Assembly (NCBI GenBank): GCA_000773965.1
Contig: JRUP01000014.1
Location: 124,001 to 188,000 of the forward strand
Direction of reading: 5' to 3'
Source: Enterobacter cancerogenus
GTDB lineage: Bacteria; Pseudomonadota; Gammaproteobacteria; Enterobacterales; Enterobacteriaceae
Length of the DNA stretch: 64,000 nt
Below, one piece after another: positions 53,742 through 63,740 of the stretch. Under the pieces are notes generated by a model, which saw nothing but the letters and a program-made list of their open reading frames with translations, was not told the DNA's origin and ran no database searches. How positions within the stretch are numbered: position 1 is the stretch's first letter; each line of letters opens with the position of its first letter. Both the position numbers and the translations under genes were made by a program.

Positions 53742-55346
53742 TTAAGCGTGTGCGGGCTGCCAGCCGGGAATTACCGGCAGCGCCTGAAGTAGTTTTTGCG
53801 TCCACGGATGCTGCGGTGCGGCAAACACCTGAGTCAGTGCCCCGCTCTCGACAATCTGCCCGTTTTGCATCACCAGCACGCGATCCGCCAGATGCTGGAT
53901 CACGCCGAGATCGTGAGAAATAAACAGCAGTGCGGTGCCGTGCTCAGCCTGCATCTCTGCCAGCAGATCCAGCACCTGTGCCTGCACTGAGACATCCAGT
54001 GCGCTTACTGGCTCATCGGCCACCAGCAGCGCTGGATTTGGCGCAAAAGCGCGCGCAATCGCCACGCGCTGGCGCTGCCCGCCAGAAAGCTGTTGTGGAT
54101 AGCGTTGCAGGAAGCGGTCGCCCAGTTGCACTTCATCCAGCAGCTGACGCACACGCTGTCGACGCGCATCGCCATAGATGCCAACGCTGTCGAGGCTTTC
54201 ACCGATGATTTTTTCTACCGTGTAGCGTGGATCGAAAGAGCTAAACGGGTCCTGTGCGATCAGCTGCAGCCGGGCACGGCGTGCGCGACGGACTTTCTCT
54301 GACAGGCGATCCCAGCGCTCACCTTCCAGCTGTAGCGTGCCGCTGTCGGGTTCGGTTAAGCCCATCACCACTTTCACCAGCGAGGTTTTCCCCGAGCCGG
54401 ATTCGCCCACCACGCCCAGCGTCTCACCCGCATGTAGCTGAAAATTGATATTGTTGAGCACCAGGCGATCGCCATAGGCTTTATTCAGATTGATGCCTTC
54501 CAGCAAAGGCGTGGTGCCCGGCTTTGGACGCGGCGGTAACGGTGTCGGTTCGGAGGCGCTCAGGCGCAGCCCGCGCGTGGCCGGGGTCGGCACCGCGCGT
54601 AGCAGACGCTGTGTCCAGGCATGTTGCGGACGCTGCAGCAGCGGGCCACTGTGGCCCTGCTCCACCACTTCGCCATCGCGCATCACCAGCACGCGATCCG
54701 CCAGTTCCGCCACCACCGCCAGATCGTGACTGATCAGCAGCAGGCCATGCCCTTCCCGGCGGCGTTGAGCCAGCAGTTGCAGAATCTGGCGCTGCACCGT
54801 CATATCCAGTGCGGTGGTCGGTTCATCGGCAATCAATAACGTTGGGCTCCCTGCCAGCGCGCTGGCAATCAGCGCACGCTGGCGTTGGCCGCCGGATAGC
54901 TGGTGCGGATAGCGTGTCAGCCGGCTTTCGGCATCGTGAATACCTGCCGCTTTTAGCAGAGCCAGGCTTTTTTTCTCTATCGCATCACGATGTCCCGCCG
55001 CGTGGAGCGCATCGCTGAGTTGCTGCCCAATACGGCGTAAAGGATCAAGGGAGACCAGCGCATCCTGCAACACATAGCCGATGCGACGTCCGCGCAACGT
55101 GTGCCAGTCATGGCGAGTGGCCTGACGCATATCACGGCTATCGATGATGAAACGATCGGCGCTCAGCACAGCGCCGTCGGGCAATAAACCCAGCAAACTG
55201 CGGGCGGTCAGGGTTTTACCCGAGCCGGATTCCCCCACCAGCGCCACCGACTCTCCCGGCCAGACTTGTAAGTTGAGGTTTTTCACCACCTGCTGTGGGC
55301 CAAAGCGAATGCTGAGATTATGAATATCGATAAACGGCTGGCTCAT
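53742..55346 (-). CDS. Fused double ATPase of a second Dpp/Opp-type ABC importer
   Basis: 534-residue protein with two cassettes. Domain 1: [16 protein letters not shown] near 37-52, [27 protein letters not shown]. Domain 2: [16 protein letters not shown] near 316-331, [27 protein letters not shown]. DppD-DppF-type fusion. Overlaps the preceding permease by 4 nt. With the permeases at 55343 and 56173 and the binding proteins at 57179 and 59555 it forms a full importer for the monooxygenase's likely substrate. Confidence 0.93.
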   Translation of the reverse strand: MSQPFIDIHNLSIRFGPQQVVKNLNLQVWPGESVALVGESGSGKTLTARSLLGLLPDGAVLSADRFIIDSRDMRQATRHDWHTLRGRRIGYVLQDALVSLDPLRRIGQQLSDALHAAGHRDAIEKKSLALLKAAGIHDAESRLTRYPHQLSGGQRQRALIASALAGSPTLLIADEPTTALDMTVQRQILQLLAQRRREGHGLLLISHDLAVVAELADRVLVMRDGEVVEQGHSGPLLQRPQHAWTQRLLRAVPTPATRGLRLSASEPTPLPPRPKPGTTPLLEGINLNKAYGDRLVLNNINFQLHAGETLGVVGESGSGKTSLVKVVMGLTEPDSGTLQLEGERWDRLSEKVRRARRARLQLIAQDPFSSFDPRYTVEKIIGESLDSVGIYGDARRQRVRQLLDEVQLGDRFLQRYPQQLSGGQRQRVAIARAFAPNPALLVADEPVSALDVSVQAQVLDLLAEMQAEHGTALLFISHDLGVIQHLADRVLVMQNGQIVESGALTQVFAAPQHPWTQKLLQALPVIPGWQPAHA

Positions 55347-56176
55347 GCGCTTCTTCCTTCAAAACGAGCCTGCCAGTGGCGGCCTAAGGTGTTTACCGCA
55401 ATCACGGTCAGGGTGATAAACACGCCGGGCCACACTGCAATCCACCATGCGTTGCGCAGATAGTTACGCCCTTCTGCCAGCATCAGGCCCCATTCGGCGG
55501 TCGGCGGTTGCGGTCCCATGCCGAGGAAACTCAATCCGGCGGTGCCGATAATGGCGGTGCCGAGTCCCAGCGTGGCGAGCGCCGGCACCTGCGCGATGGC
55601 GTGCGGCAGAATATGGCGGGTGATTAACGTGAAGCGTGACAAGCCAAAGGTGCGTGCCTGCTCAACGTAGCCGGAGGTCATTACTGTGTAGGTTTGCGCA
55701 CGCACCACGCGGGCAAAGCGCGGCACGGAGGCCACGCCGAGCGCGATAATTAGGTTGTTGGTGCCGGGCCCGGTAAACGCGATCAGCATCAGTGCCAGCA
55801 GCAGATCCGGGAAGGCGGAGATCACATCTACCGCGCGGCTTAGCAGCTCATCGATCACCCCACGAGCCAGTGCCGCAATCAGGCCCAGCAAGGTGCCAAA
55901 CAGTACCGCCAATGCCATTGCCGCCACGCTGATCAGCAGCGAATAGCGGCTGCCGTAAATCACGCGCGTCAGCAGATCGCGTCCCAGCTGATCGGTGCCG
56001 AGCCAGTGGGCAGCAGAAGGCGCTAGCTGCGCGTTAACCGGATCGGCCAGCAACGGATCGCTATGGGTCAGCACGCCCGGCGCAATCACCGCCACCGCCA
56101 GCAGCACCAGATAGAGAATCGCCAGCCACACGGCAGTGGGCAGAGATGAGGGAAGACGTTGCAAGGCCGCAATCAT
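55343..56176 (-). CDS. ABC importer permease, DppC-like (second system)
   Basis: 277-residue inner-membrane permease; ATG 56176 with GGAGA 7 nt upstream. DppC markers: HWLGTDQLGRDLLTRVIYGS, FPDLLLALMLIAFTGPG, YVEQARTFGLSRFTLITRHI and LSFLGMGPQPPTAEWGLMLA. Overlaps both neighbours by 4 nt. Confidence 0.92.
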   Translation of the reverse strand: MIAALQRLPSSLPTAVWLAILYLVLLAVAVIAPGVLTHSDPLLADPVNAQLAPSAAHWLGTDQLGRDLLTRVIYGSRYSLLISVAAMALAVLFGTLLGLIAALARGVIDELLSRAVDVISAFPDLLLALMLIAFTGPGTNNLIIALGVASVPRFARVVRAQTYTVMTSGYVEQARTFGLSRFTLITRHILPHAIAQVPALATLGLGTAIIGTAGLSFLGMGPQPPTAEWGLMLAEGRNYLRNAWWIAVWPGVFITLTVIAVNTLGRHWQARFEGRSA

Positions 56177-57165
56177 GATTTGTTCTCCCCACGCAGACGC
56201 GGATCGATCCACAGCGACAAGATATCGACCAGCGTACTCATCACCACGTAGATCAGCGCCGAGAGAATCGCCACCGCCAGCACCACTGGCAGATCTTTGG
56301 CCAGCACCGCATCCACGGTGAGTTTGCCGAGGCCAGGGCGACCAAATACCTGTTCGGTAATCACTGCGCCACTGAGTAATCCGCCCACCAGCCAACCGGT
56401 TAAGGTCACCGCGGGAAGCGCGGCATGACGCAGCGCATGTCGCAAGCGAATGGTGGTTTCCCCTACGCCCCAGGCACGCAGCGTCAGGGTAAAGGGTGCA
56501 TCCAGTGCACGCTCCAGTTCACGACGCAGTAGCTGGGCGATGACCGCCCCTTGCGCCAGTCCCAATGCCAGCGCTGGGAGCACCAGTGAGGAGAGTGAAC
56601 GATCGCCTGCCACCGGGAACCAGCGCAGCGTGAAGCTAAAGATAAACAGCAGCACGATGCCCATCCAGAATGAAGGCGTAGACGCCAGCAGCAGTTCAAC
56701 GCTGTTGGCCACTCGACGCCCAACGCGACGATGGGCCGCTCCGACAGCCATCACCACCGCAAACAAAATGCTCACCAGCAGTGCCGCTAGCGTGAGTTTG
56801 ATGGTCGGCCACAGCTGGGTAGCCAGCAGATGGCTGACTTCGGTGTTGAGCATATAAGAGCGACCAAAGTCGCCATGGAGTACGCGCCACAGGTAATGCA
56901 GATATTGCCACCACAGTGGCTCATTCAATCCCCATTCTGCGCGGATCGCCGCTTCAATCGCCGGGGTACGAAGCTGTTCACCAATCAGCAAACTAACAAT
57001 ATCGCCGGGTGCCAGATGCACCCCGAGAAAAGCCAGCGACACGGCGGCCCACAGCACCAGCACGCCGCCAAGCAAACGGCCGACAATGCGGCGCGATAAC
57101 TCACTGCGCCAGAGAGCAGGCCGACGCGGTCGCGGGGTGCGGGTGACAATGCTTTCCAGACTCAT
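56173..57165 (-). CDS. ABC importer permease, DppB-like (second system)
   Basis: 330-residue inner-membrane permease; ATG 57165 with AGGAGG 5 nt upstream. An N-terminal cytoplasmic stretch of about 20 residues rich in Arg precedes the first membrane segment. Markers: LAPGDIVSLLIGEQLRTPA, GLNEPLWWQYLHYL, HGDFGRSYMLNTEVSHLL and VFGRPGLGKLTVDAVLAKDL. It follows the binding-protein gene by 13 nt. Confidence 0.92.
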   Translation of the reverse strand: MSLESIVTRTPRPRRPALWRSELSRRIVGRLLGGVLVLWAAVSLAFLGVHLAPGDIVSLLIGEQLRTPAIEAAIRAEWGLNEPLWWQYLHYLWRVLHGDFGRSYMLNTEVSHLLATQLWPTIKLTLAALLVSILFAVVMAVGAAHRRVGRRVANSVELLLASTPSFWMGIVLLFIFSFTLRWFPVAGDRSLSSLVLPALALGLAQGAVIAQLLRRELERALDAPFTLTLRAWGVGETTIRLRHALRHAALPAVTLTGWLVGGLLSGAVITEQVFGRPGLGKLTVDAVLAKDLPVVLAVAILSALIYVVMSTLVDILSLWIDPRLRGENKS

Positions 57166-57178
57166 CTTCGCCTCCTGA

Positions 57179-58792
57179 TTAATGGTCACTGAGCCAGATG
57201 TCGTACGCGTTTTCTGGCATCTGCTTGTAGCTGCGGAAGCCCACGCCGTGCACGTAGCGGGCGGCAGCGATTTGGTCTTCCGGTTCATAGAGTGGGATCG
57301 CCAGCGCCTGCTGCATCAGGGCATAGTGCTGAAGCTGGCTGTAGAATTTACGGCGCTGATTGATATCAAGCGTGGCGGCGGCCTGATCGAGCCAGCCGTT
57401 GATTTCCGGGCTATTAACGCGGCTGTAGTTGATAGAGCCACCGGCTTTCACCGGACGGTAGTGATTTTCGATATCAATGCCGTCGGTTTCGGTATTCGAG
57501 TTGGCAATCGAACCAAAGTGACCGCTGTTGCGCACGTCGGCATAGGTGCCGGAATCGACATAACGCAGTTTGATCTCCACGCCAAGACGTTGACGCGCCT
57601 GCGCCTGAATCGCTTGTAACAGCACATCGCGCTGATCGCGCACCGTGGCCTGCGCCTGAATCACTTCAATGCTCAGTCTCTGGCCGTCTTTGCTGCGAAA
57701 GCCTTCGCCATCGCGCGCTTGCCATCCGGCCTCATCCAGCAATTTGTTCGCCGCCGTCGGGTTGTTGCCGTACTGCCCTTCCAGATCGTTGTTATAGAGC
57801 GGATCGACCGGTGAGGTGATGCCCCACGCGCGGGTGCGTTCGCCGCGATACACCGACTTCAACAGCGGATCGATATCCAATCCCTGCAACAGAGCCTGAC
57901 GCACTTTCACGTCCTGGGTTGGACCATATTCCACGTTGAGGAACAACGAATAGGGCGTGCCGGTATTCAGCGCGTGCTGATAGGTAAAATCTGCGCTGTC
58001 TTTAAACTCGCTGGCATCATTGCCGGAGATCCCCTCAATGACATCCAGCTGGCCGGAAAGCAGCGCGCCGGTGCGCACCGAGGATTCCGGCAGGAAGCGA
58101 TAGGTCACCCGCTCCAGATATGCCGGACCCTGATGATGTGCGGTGGCCGGTGCCCAGTGGTAATGCGGATTGCGCAACAGCGTCAGTTGCTGGCCCTTTT
58201 CGTAGCTTTCGATGATGAAAGGGCCGGTGCCCGCGATCTCTTTACCGCCCGCTTTGAGTTGCGGTGAGTGCCAGCTGGCGGGAGCCAGAATCTGCAGTTT
58301 GGCAGCAAACGACAGGAATGGTGCATAGCCCTGTTTCAGGGTGATCACCACGGTGTCGTTATCGGGTGTTTCAACGCTGGCAATGCGTGCGCTCAGGGCG
58401 CAGATGCTGGTTCCGGCGCAATATTTTGGATCCTGAACCTGGCGGAAGTTCTCCGCCACCGCGTTGGCATCCAGTTTTTCACCGTTCGAGAAAGTGACAT
58501 CGCGACGCAGTGTGAAGCGATAAACTTTGCCGTCTGGGCTCACCTCGTAACCCGTCGCCAGCCACGGCACGAAGCTGCCATCGGTGCGACGCGCCAGCAG
58601 GGATTCCCATACATTGCGCAGCGTCACTTCTGCCTTGGACTGCCCGTTTAACTGTTGATTTAACGGTGCCGGTTCGGTTTCCACACCATAGGTCAGTGAA
58701 CCGCCGCTGCGCGGGGATTCAGCGGCAAGCGTGGCCGAGGTGCTCAGCAGGCACGCTAGCCCCAGCGCCAGCGTGATCGAATTCGCTTTCAT
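57179..58792 (-). CDS. Family 5 solute-binding protein, copy 1
   Basis: 537-residue periplasmic binding protein with a Sec signal peptide ending ATLAAESP. Family-5 markers: GVETEPAPLNQQLNGQSKAE, VYRFTLRRDVTFSNGEKLDA, IAGTGPFIIESYEKGQQLTL, YSLFLNVEYGPTQDVKVRQA. It is first in the transporter operon after the GNAT and is very similar over its whole length to the protein at 59555. The predicted mature proteins differ mainly in scattered substitutions. Ligand unknown. Confidence 0.92.
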   Translation of the reverse strand: MKANSITLALGLACLLSTSATLAAESPRSGGSLTYGVETEPAPLNQQLNGQSKAEVTLRNVWESLLARRTDGSFVPWLATGYEVSPDGKVYRFTLRRDVTFSNGEKLDANAVAENFRQVQDPKYCAGTSICALSARIASVETPDNDTVVITLKQGYAPFLSFAAKLQILAPASWHSPQLKAGGKEIAGTGPFIIESYEKGQQLTLLRNPHYHWAPATAHHQGPAYLERVTYRFLPESSVRTGALLSGQLDVIEGISGNDASEFKDSADFTYQHALNTGTPYSLFLNVEYGPTQDVKVRQALLQGLDIDPLLKSVYRGERTRAWGITSPVDPLYNNDLEGQYGNNPTAANKLLDEAGWQARDGEGFRSKDGQRLSIEVIQAQATVRDQRDVLLQAIQAQARQRLGVEIKLRYVDSGTYADVRNSGHFGSIANSNTETDGIDIENHYRPVKAGGSINYSRVNSPEINGWLDQAAATLDINQRRKFYSQLQHYALMQQALAIPLYEPEDQIAAARYVHGVGFRSYKQMPENAYDIWLSDH

Positions 58793-58821
58793 AAAGTCCC
58801 TGTTGTTTTAAATGGTGTGAA

Positions 58822-59337
58822 TCAGGCGATGTTAGCAATCGGCTGTGGGTGAAATTCCTTTTTCAGGAACACCAGCGCTTCGCCCAATGCATTGGTGCGG
58901 TGATAAAACGGCTGATAGCCGCGACGCAAATAAAGCTCACTCAGCCACGGGTGTTTGGTGGCGGTTGCCAGATAGACACCCGGCGCTTTAAGCGTCTGTT
59001 TCAACAGGGTGTCTTCGGCATAGCTGATGATTTCACGACCATAGCCCTGCCCTTTGTAGTCTGGGTCCACGGCGAACCAGTGGATAAACGGCAGCGACGA
59101 CGGCGCATCGGTTTCATGCTGCCATGGAAAGCGCACCGTGACCGTCGCAACAGCGCGTTTCCATTTGCGCAGCACCAGCACCGTTTCCTGTTCAATGACG
59201 CGGCGTACCTGCTCGACGTTGCCCTGCGAAATGGTGAAATGCACATCCAGCGCCACCAGCGAGGCATACGCACGCTGTAACAGGGCAAATATCTCTTCGG
59301 CATCGTCGGGTTTGGCGATTTGGATGGATTGGCTCAT
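58822..59337 (-). CDS. GNAT-family N-acetyltransferase
   Basis: 171-residue acetyltransferase from the ATG at 59337 (MSQSIQIAKPDDAEEIF), AGGA about 9 nt upstream. Acetyl-CoA loop WFAVDPDYKGQGYGREIISY, then LATATKHPWLSELYLRRGYQ. It lies between the two binding-protein genes, all on the minus strand, 29 nt upstream of copy 1. Acetylation of an imported amine or thiol would fit the context; this is inference. Confidence 0.87.
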   Translation of the reverse strand: MSQSIQIAKPDDAEEIFALLQRAYASLVALDVHFTISQGNVEQVRRVIEQETVLVLRKWKRAVATVTVRFPWQHETDAPSSLPFIHWFAVDPDYKGQGYGREIISYAEDTLLKQTLKAPGVYLATATKHPWLSELYLRRGYQPFYHRTNALGEALVFLKKEFHPQPIANIA

Positions 59338-59366
59338 GTTCGGGTTTCCTGAATTTATCTTCAGGG

Positions 59367-59415
59367 AATTATTGAAATCCGGGGAATTAAAGTAAAACGA
59401 GAATAGTGGCAATGG
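59367..59415 (-). promoter_or_regulatory. Duplicated promoter block, copy near the GNAT
   Basis: About 49 nt upstream of the GNAT that closely match 61236-61285 upstream of binding-protein copy 2. Shared elements in order on the plus strand: AATTATT, AAATCCGG, GTAAAACGA and AATAGTGGCAA. On the minus strand this gives TTGCCACTATT as a possible promoter/activator element. Confidence 0.6.
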
Positions 59416-59554
59416 ATTTGTTAATTGTGGGAAATAACAGAAGCGTTTTATTTGGCGCATAGCATAGCGGCAAAATTTATCGCGCGCCCATAAGCAATTA
59501 AGTTGCTTCTGATGCACGCGCAATAAATCATGCCGCTACCAATCGTTTTACCAA

Positions 59555-61168
59555 TTAGTGTTTGCTTAACCACACATCGTAAACGTTTTCCGGCATCTGT
59601 TTATAACTGCGGAAGCCGTAACCGTGCACGTAGCTGGCGGTGGCGAGCTGATCTTCTGGTTCGTACAACGGCACCGCTAAAGCCAATTGAAGCAGTGCAC
59701 GCTGCTGCAACTCGCTGTAATACTGTCGGCGTTGTTGCAAATCCAGCGTGGCAGCGGCCTTATCCAGCTGTGCATTGAGACCAGCATCGTTGACGCGGCT
59801 GTAGTTAATCGCACCACCCTGGGCAATCGGCCGATAGTGGTTCTCAATATCTACGCCATCGGTCGGCGTGTTGGAGTTGGCGATGGTGCCGAATTTTCCG
59901 CTTTTGCGCACATCCGCGTAGGTGCCGGAATCAACGTAGTTCAGCTTAAGATCGATGCCCAACCGCTGGCGCGCCTGTGCCTGAATCGCCTGCAGTAACA
60001 CATCACGCTGGTCACGCACCGTGGCCTGCGCCTGAATCAGCTCAATGCGCAGTCGCTCGCCATTTTTGCTGCGGAAGCCTTCGCTGTCACGGGTTTGCCA
60101 GCCTGCATCATCCAGCAGCTTGTTGGCGGCATCCGGGTTATTGCCGTATTTCCCTTCCAGTTCGTTGTTGTACAGCGGATCAATCGGTGAGGTGATGCCC
60201 CACGCGCGCGTTCGCTCTCCGCGATAAACTGATTTCAGCAGCGGGTCGATCTCCAGCCCTTGTAGCAGTGCCTGGCGCACTTTCACATCCTGCGTTGGGC
60301 CATACTCGACGTTGAGGAACAGCGAGTACGGCGTGCCGGTATTGAGCGCATGCTGGTAGGTAAAATCGCTGTTGTCCTTGAATTCACCGGCATCGTTGCC
60401 AGAGATCCCTTCAATGGCATCCACTTGCCCGGACAGCAGCGCCCCAGTACGCACCGAGGATTCCGGCAGGAAGCGATAGGTGACGCGGTCAAGATAGGCT
60501 GGCCCCTGATGCTTCGCCGTGGCAGGCGCCCAGTTGTATTTCGGGTTTCTGACGTAAGTAACCTGCTGACCCTTTTCGTAGCTTTGCAGGATAAACGGGC
60601 CGGTGCCGGCAATCTCCGTGCCGCCCGATTTCAGCTGCGACGATTTCCAGCTGGAGGGTGAGAGAATTTGCAGTCCCGCAGCGAAGGAGAGGAACGGGGA
60701 ATAGACCTCTTTCAGCGTAATCACCACAGTATGGTCATCAGGGGTTTCAATTTTGTCGATGTGCGACCCCATCAGGCACAGGCTGGTGCCCGCGCAGTAT
60801 TGTGCCACCTGAGTCTGGCGGAAGTTTTCAGCCACCGCATTGGCATCAAATTTTTCACCATTGGAGAAAGTGACATCGCGACGCAGGTTAAAGCGCAAGG
60901 TTTTGCCATCCTCGCTGGCCTGATAGCTTTCAGCCAGCCACGGCACAAAACTGCCGTCAGGGCGGCGTGCGAGTAGTGACTCCCAGAAATTGCGCAGGGT
61001 GATTTCGGCTTTGTCCTGCCCGTTCAGTTGCGGGTTAAAGGTCGTGGGTTCGGTTTCGACGCCCACCGTCAAACTGCCACCGCTGATCGGTTTATCGGCA
61101 GCAACAGCGTGAAGCGCACCGCCAAGCAAACTTAAGCCCAGCGCCAGAGAAATTGCATTTATTTTCAT
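59555..61168 (-). CDS. Family 5 solute-binding protein, copy 2
   Basis: 537-residue periplasmic binding protein, same length as copy 1, signal peptide ending LHAVAADKP. Blocks such as NLRRDVTFSNGEKFDANAVA, GPAYLDRVTYRFLPESSVRT, YRGERTRAWGITSP and VQARQRLGID-type segments mirror copy 1. No separate permeases accompany it, so both proteins probably feed the same membrane transporter. The 217-nt gap downstream to the GNAT carries a copy of this gene's own upstream region. Confidence 0.92.
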   Translation of the reverse strand: MKINAISLALGLSLLGGALHAVAADKPISGGSLTVGVETEPTTFNPQLNGQDKAEITLRNFWESLLARRPDGSFVPWLAESYQASEDGKTLRFNLRRDVTFSNGEKFDANAVAENFRQTQVAQYCAGTSLCLMGSHIDKIETPDDHTVVITLKEVYSPFLSFAAGLQILSPSSWKSSQLKSGGTEIAGTGPFILQSYEKGQQVTYVRNPKYNWAPATAKHQGPAYLDRVTYRFLPESSVRTGALLSGQVDAIEGISGNDAGEFKDNSDFTYQHALNTGTPYSLFLNVEYGPTQDVKVRQALLQGLEIDPLLKSVYRGERTRAWGITSPIDPLYNNELEGKYGNNPDAANKLLDDAGWQTRDSEGFRSKNGERLRIELIQAQATVRDQRDVLLQAIQAQARQRLGIDLKLNYVDSGTYADVRKSGKFGTIANSNTPTDGVDIENHYRPIAQGGAINYSRVNDAGLNAQLDKAAATLDLQQRRQYYSELQQRALLQLALAVPLYEPEDQLATASYVHGYGFRSYKQMPENVYDVWLSKH

Positions 61169-61235
61169 ATTATCCTTGGTGATAGCAGGTGTTATTTTAA
61201 TCAGCCGAATTTCGGCCTGTTTTTAATTTCCGCTA

Positions 61236-61285
61236 AATTATTAAAATCCGGATAAATAAATGTAAAACGAAAATAGTGGCAAAGG
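61236..61285 (-). promoter_or_regulatory. Duplicated promoter block, copy at binding protein 2
   Basis: Counterpart of 59367-59415, about 70 nt upstream of the start at 61168. The conserved AATTATTAAAATCCGG and GTAAAACGAAAATAGTGGCAA blocks have kept their order with small indels. A GGGAAATAA block further upstream is also shared. Confidence 0.6.
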
Positions 61286-61426
61286 TTGTGATGAAATGAT
61301 TTAAGGCGGGAAATAAAACCGTAGCGCCATCCTTGACGACGGCATGCAGCCCTCCGCATTAATGCGAATATGACGAATGGATAGATGAAAGGGTATTAAG
61401 TGGCAGCATCCTTGCCGCCAAAAAAA

Positions 61427-63526
61427 TCACTCTGCGCGTGACGCAATAATTCCTTCGGCCACGTTGCGTGGCGCTTCAGCGTAATGCGCAAACTCCATAC
61501 TGTAAGTGGCACGGCCTTGAGACATGGATCGCAGCGTGGTGGCGTAGCCAAACATCTCTGACAGCGGCACTTCGGCTCGGATGATGCGCGCACCAAAGCG
61601 CTCATCCATACCTTGCAGCGTACCGCGACGCGAAGAGAGATCGCCCATCACCCCACCGGCGTAATCCTCTGGCGTTTCCACCTCCACCTGCATCACCGGC
61701 TCAAGGATCACCGGATCGGCCTGTTTAGCCGCCGCTTTGAAACCAAAAATCGCGGCCATACGGAACGCCATTTCCGAGGAGTCGACGTCATGATACGAAC
61801 CGAAGGTCAGTGTGGCCTTGAGATCCACCACTGGATAGCCCGCCAGCACGCCGGAATTGAGCGCTTCACGAATCCCCTTCTCCACCGAAGGAATAAACTC
61901 GCGTGGCACGACGCCGCCCTTGGTGGCATCTTCAAAGGCAAAACCTGCGCCTGCTGCCTGCGGCTCCAGCGTCAGCACCACATGACCATACTGACCTTTA
62001 CCGCCCGACTGACGCACAAACTTGCCTTCCACATCGCGCACCGTCTTACGAATGGTTTCGCGATAGGTGACCTGTGGCCGACCAATGTTGGCTTCCACAC
62101 CAAATTCACGCTTCATGCGATCAACGATGATCTCCAGATGCAACTCACCCATACCGGAGATAATCGTCTGCCCCGACTCTTCATCGGTGTGCAGGCGGAA
62201 TGACGGATCTTCTGCGGCCAAACGCTGCAACGCCAGCCCCATTTTCTCCTGATCTGCCTTGGTTTTCGGCTCAATCGACAGCGAAATTACCGGGTCCGGG
62301 AACTCCATGCGTTCCAGGGTGATCACCGCATTCGGATCGCACAGCGTTTCGCCAGTCGTTACCTCTTTCAAACCGACACAGGCGGCTATATCACCCGCAC
62401 GAATCTCTTCGATTTCGATACGATCGTTAGCCTGCATCTGCACGATTCGCCCGATGCGCTCCTTGCGCCCTTTCACCGCATTCCACACGCTATCGCCTTT
62501 GCGCAATACACCGGAGTAGACACGCACGAAGGTGAGTTGGCCCACATAGGGATCGCTCATCAGCTTGAAGGCCAGCGCCGAGAACGGTTCATCGTCATCA
62601 GCATGGCGCTCATCGTGCTCGCCTTTTTCGTTCACACCGGTAACCGGCGGCACGTCCAGCGGCGACGGCATCAGCTCAATCACCGCATCAAGCATGCGCT
62701 GCACACCTTTGTTTTTGAACGCGCTACCACACAGCATCGGCTGGATCTCGCCAATCAACGTGCGCTGACGTAAGCCCGCGATGACCTCTTCTTCGCTCAG
62801 GTCACCCTGCTCCAGATAGCGATCCATCAGCGCTTCACTGGCTTCCGCCGCAGCGGCCACCATGTTTTCGCGCCATTCGGCGGCCAGCGTCTGCAGCTCC
62901 TCGGGGATTGGCGCATAGCTGAACGTCATGCCCTGGCTGGCCTCATCCCAGTAGATGGCGCGCATCTTGTTGAGATCCACCACGCCCGCAAAGTGCTCTT
63001 CCGCACCAATCGGAATCACAATCGGCACTGGGTTGGCATGCAGACGATCTTTCATCATCTGCACCACGCGGAAGAAGTCCGCGCCCTGGCGGTCCATCTT
63101 GTTGACGAAAGCAATGCGCGGTACGTGATACTTGTTGGCCTGGCGCCACACGGTTTCCGACTGTGGCTGTACGCCACCTACGGCGTCATACACCATCACG
63201 GCACCATCCAGCACGCGCATGGATCGCTCCACTTCGATAGTGAAATCGACGTGTCCGGGTGTGTCGATGATGTTGATGCGGTGCGGCGTGAAGCTGCCAT
63301 CCATGCCCGGCCAGAAGCAACTCACTGCCGCCGAGGTAATGGTAATGCCGCGCTCCTGCTCCTGTGCCATCCAGTCGGTGGTTGCCGCGCCATCGTGCAC
63401 TTCACCCAACTTGTGGCTCATCCCGGTGTAAAACAGAATGCGCTCAGTGGTGGTGGTTTTGCCGGCATCGATGTGCGCGGAGATGCCGATATTGCGATAA
63501 CGTTCGATAGGTAGGGGTCGGGGCAT
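61427..63526 (-). CDS. fusA: Stand-alone elongation factor G paralogue
   Basis: 699-residue translational GTPase. G1 AHIDAGKT (17-24), switch [12 protein letters not shown]3 DTPGH and G4 NKMD are intact, as are domain IV/V segments ([39 protein letters not shown]). It is full length but clearly diverged from the E. coli fusA product as remembered, for example [16 protein letters not shown] and a different inter-domain stretch near 310. It is not in a str operon: no rpsL, rpsG or tuf is adjacent. So it is probably a second EF-G, possibly with a recycling or stress role. Confidence 0.9.
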   Translation of the reverse strand: MPRPLPIERYRNIGISAHIDAGKTTTTERILFYTGMSHKLGEVHDGAATTDWMAQEQERGITITSAAVSCFWPGMDGSFTPHRINIIDTPGHVDFTIEVERSMRVLDGAVMVYDAVGGVQPQSETVWRQANKYHVPRIAFVNKMDRQGADFFRVVQMMKDRLHANPVPIVIPIGAEEHFAGVVDLNKMRAIYWDEASQGMTFSYAPIPEELQTLAAEWRENMVAAAAEASEALMDRYLEQGDLSEEEVIAGLRQRTLIGEIQPMLCGSAFKNKGVQRMLDAVIELMPSPLDVPPVTGVNEKGEHDERHADDDEPFSALAFKLMSDPYVGQLTFVRVYSGVLRKGDSVWNAVKGRKERIGRIVQMQANDRIEIEEIRAGDIAACVGLKEVTTGETLCDPNAVITLERMEFPDPVISLSIEPKTKADQEKMGLALQRLAAEDPSFRLHTDEESGQTIISGMGELHLEIIVDRMKREFGVEANIGRPQVTYRETIRKTVRDVEGKFVRQSGGKGQYGHVVLTLEPQAAGAGFAFEDATKGGVVPREFIPSVEKGIREALNSGVLAGYPVVDLKATLTFGSYHDVDSSEMAFRMAAIFGFKAAAKQADPVILEPVMQVEVETPEDYAGGVMGDLSSRRGTLQGMDERFGARIIRAEVPLSEMFGYATTLRSMSQGRATYSMEFAHYAEAPRNVAEGIIASRAE

Positions 63527-63740
63527 GATGCGTCCTTAGTCTGTTCGACTGGAAAAGTGGGCGAGCACCATTGCCCGCCGCTGCGCAACAGCATAGACCC
63601 ATTGTACGAATAAATACGAACAGTTTGAGCCTTTTTTAGCCATCGTGAAAATCTTGCATCGGTTTCAGCATTTACGGGCTGGCAAGCTTAACCCTTCCCG
63701 ATTTATGGTAAGGGTCTCACTCTCAACGGGAAATCTAACC

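Noticed and set aside
56177..56395. N-terminal extension of the DppC-like permease
   Set aside because: The extension overlaps the DppB-like gene and is not membrane-like; ATG 56176 has a good ribosome-binding site.
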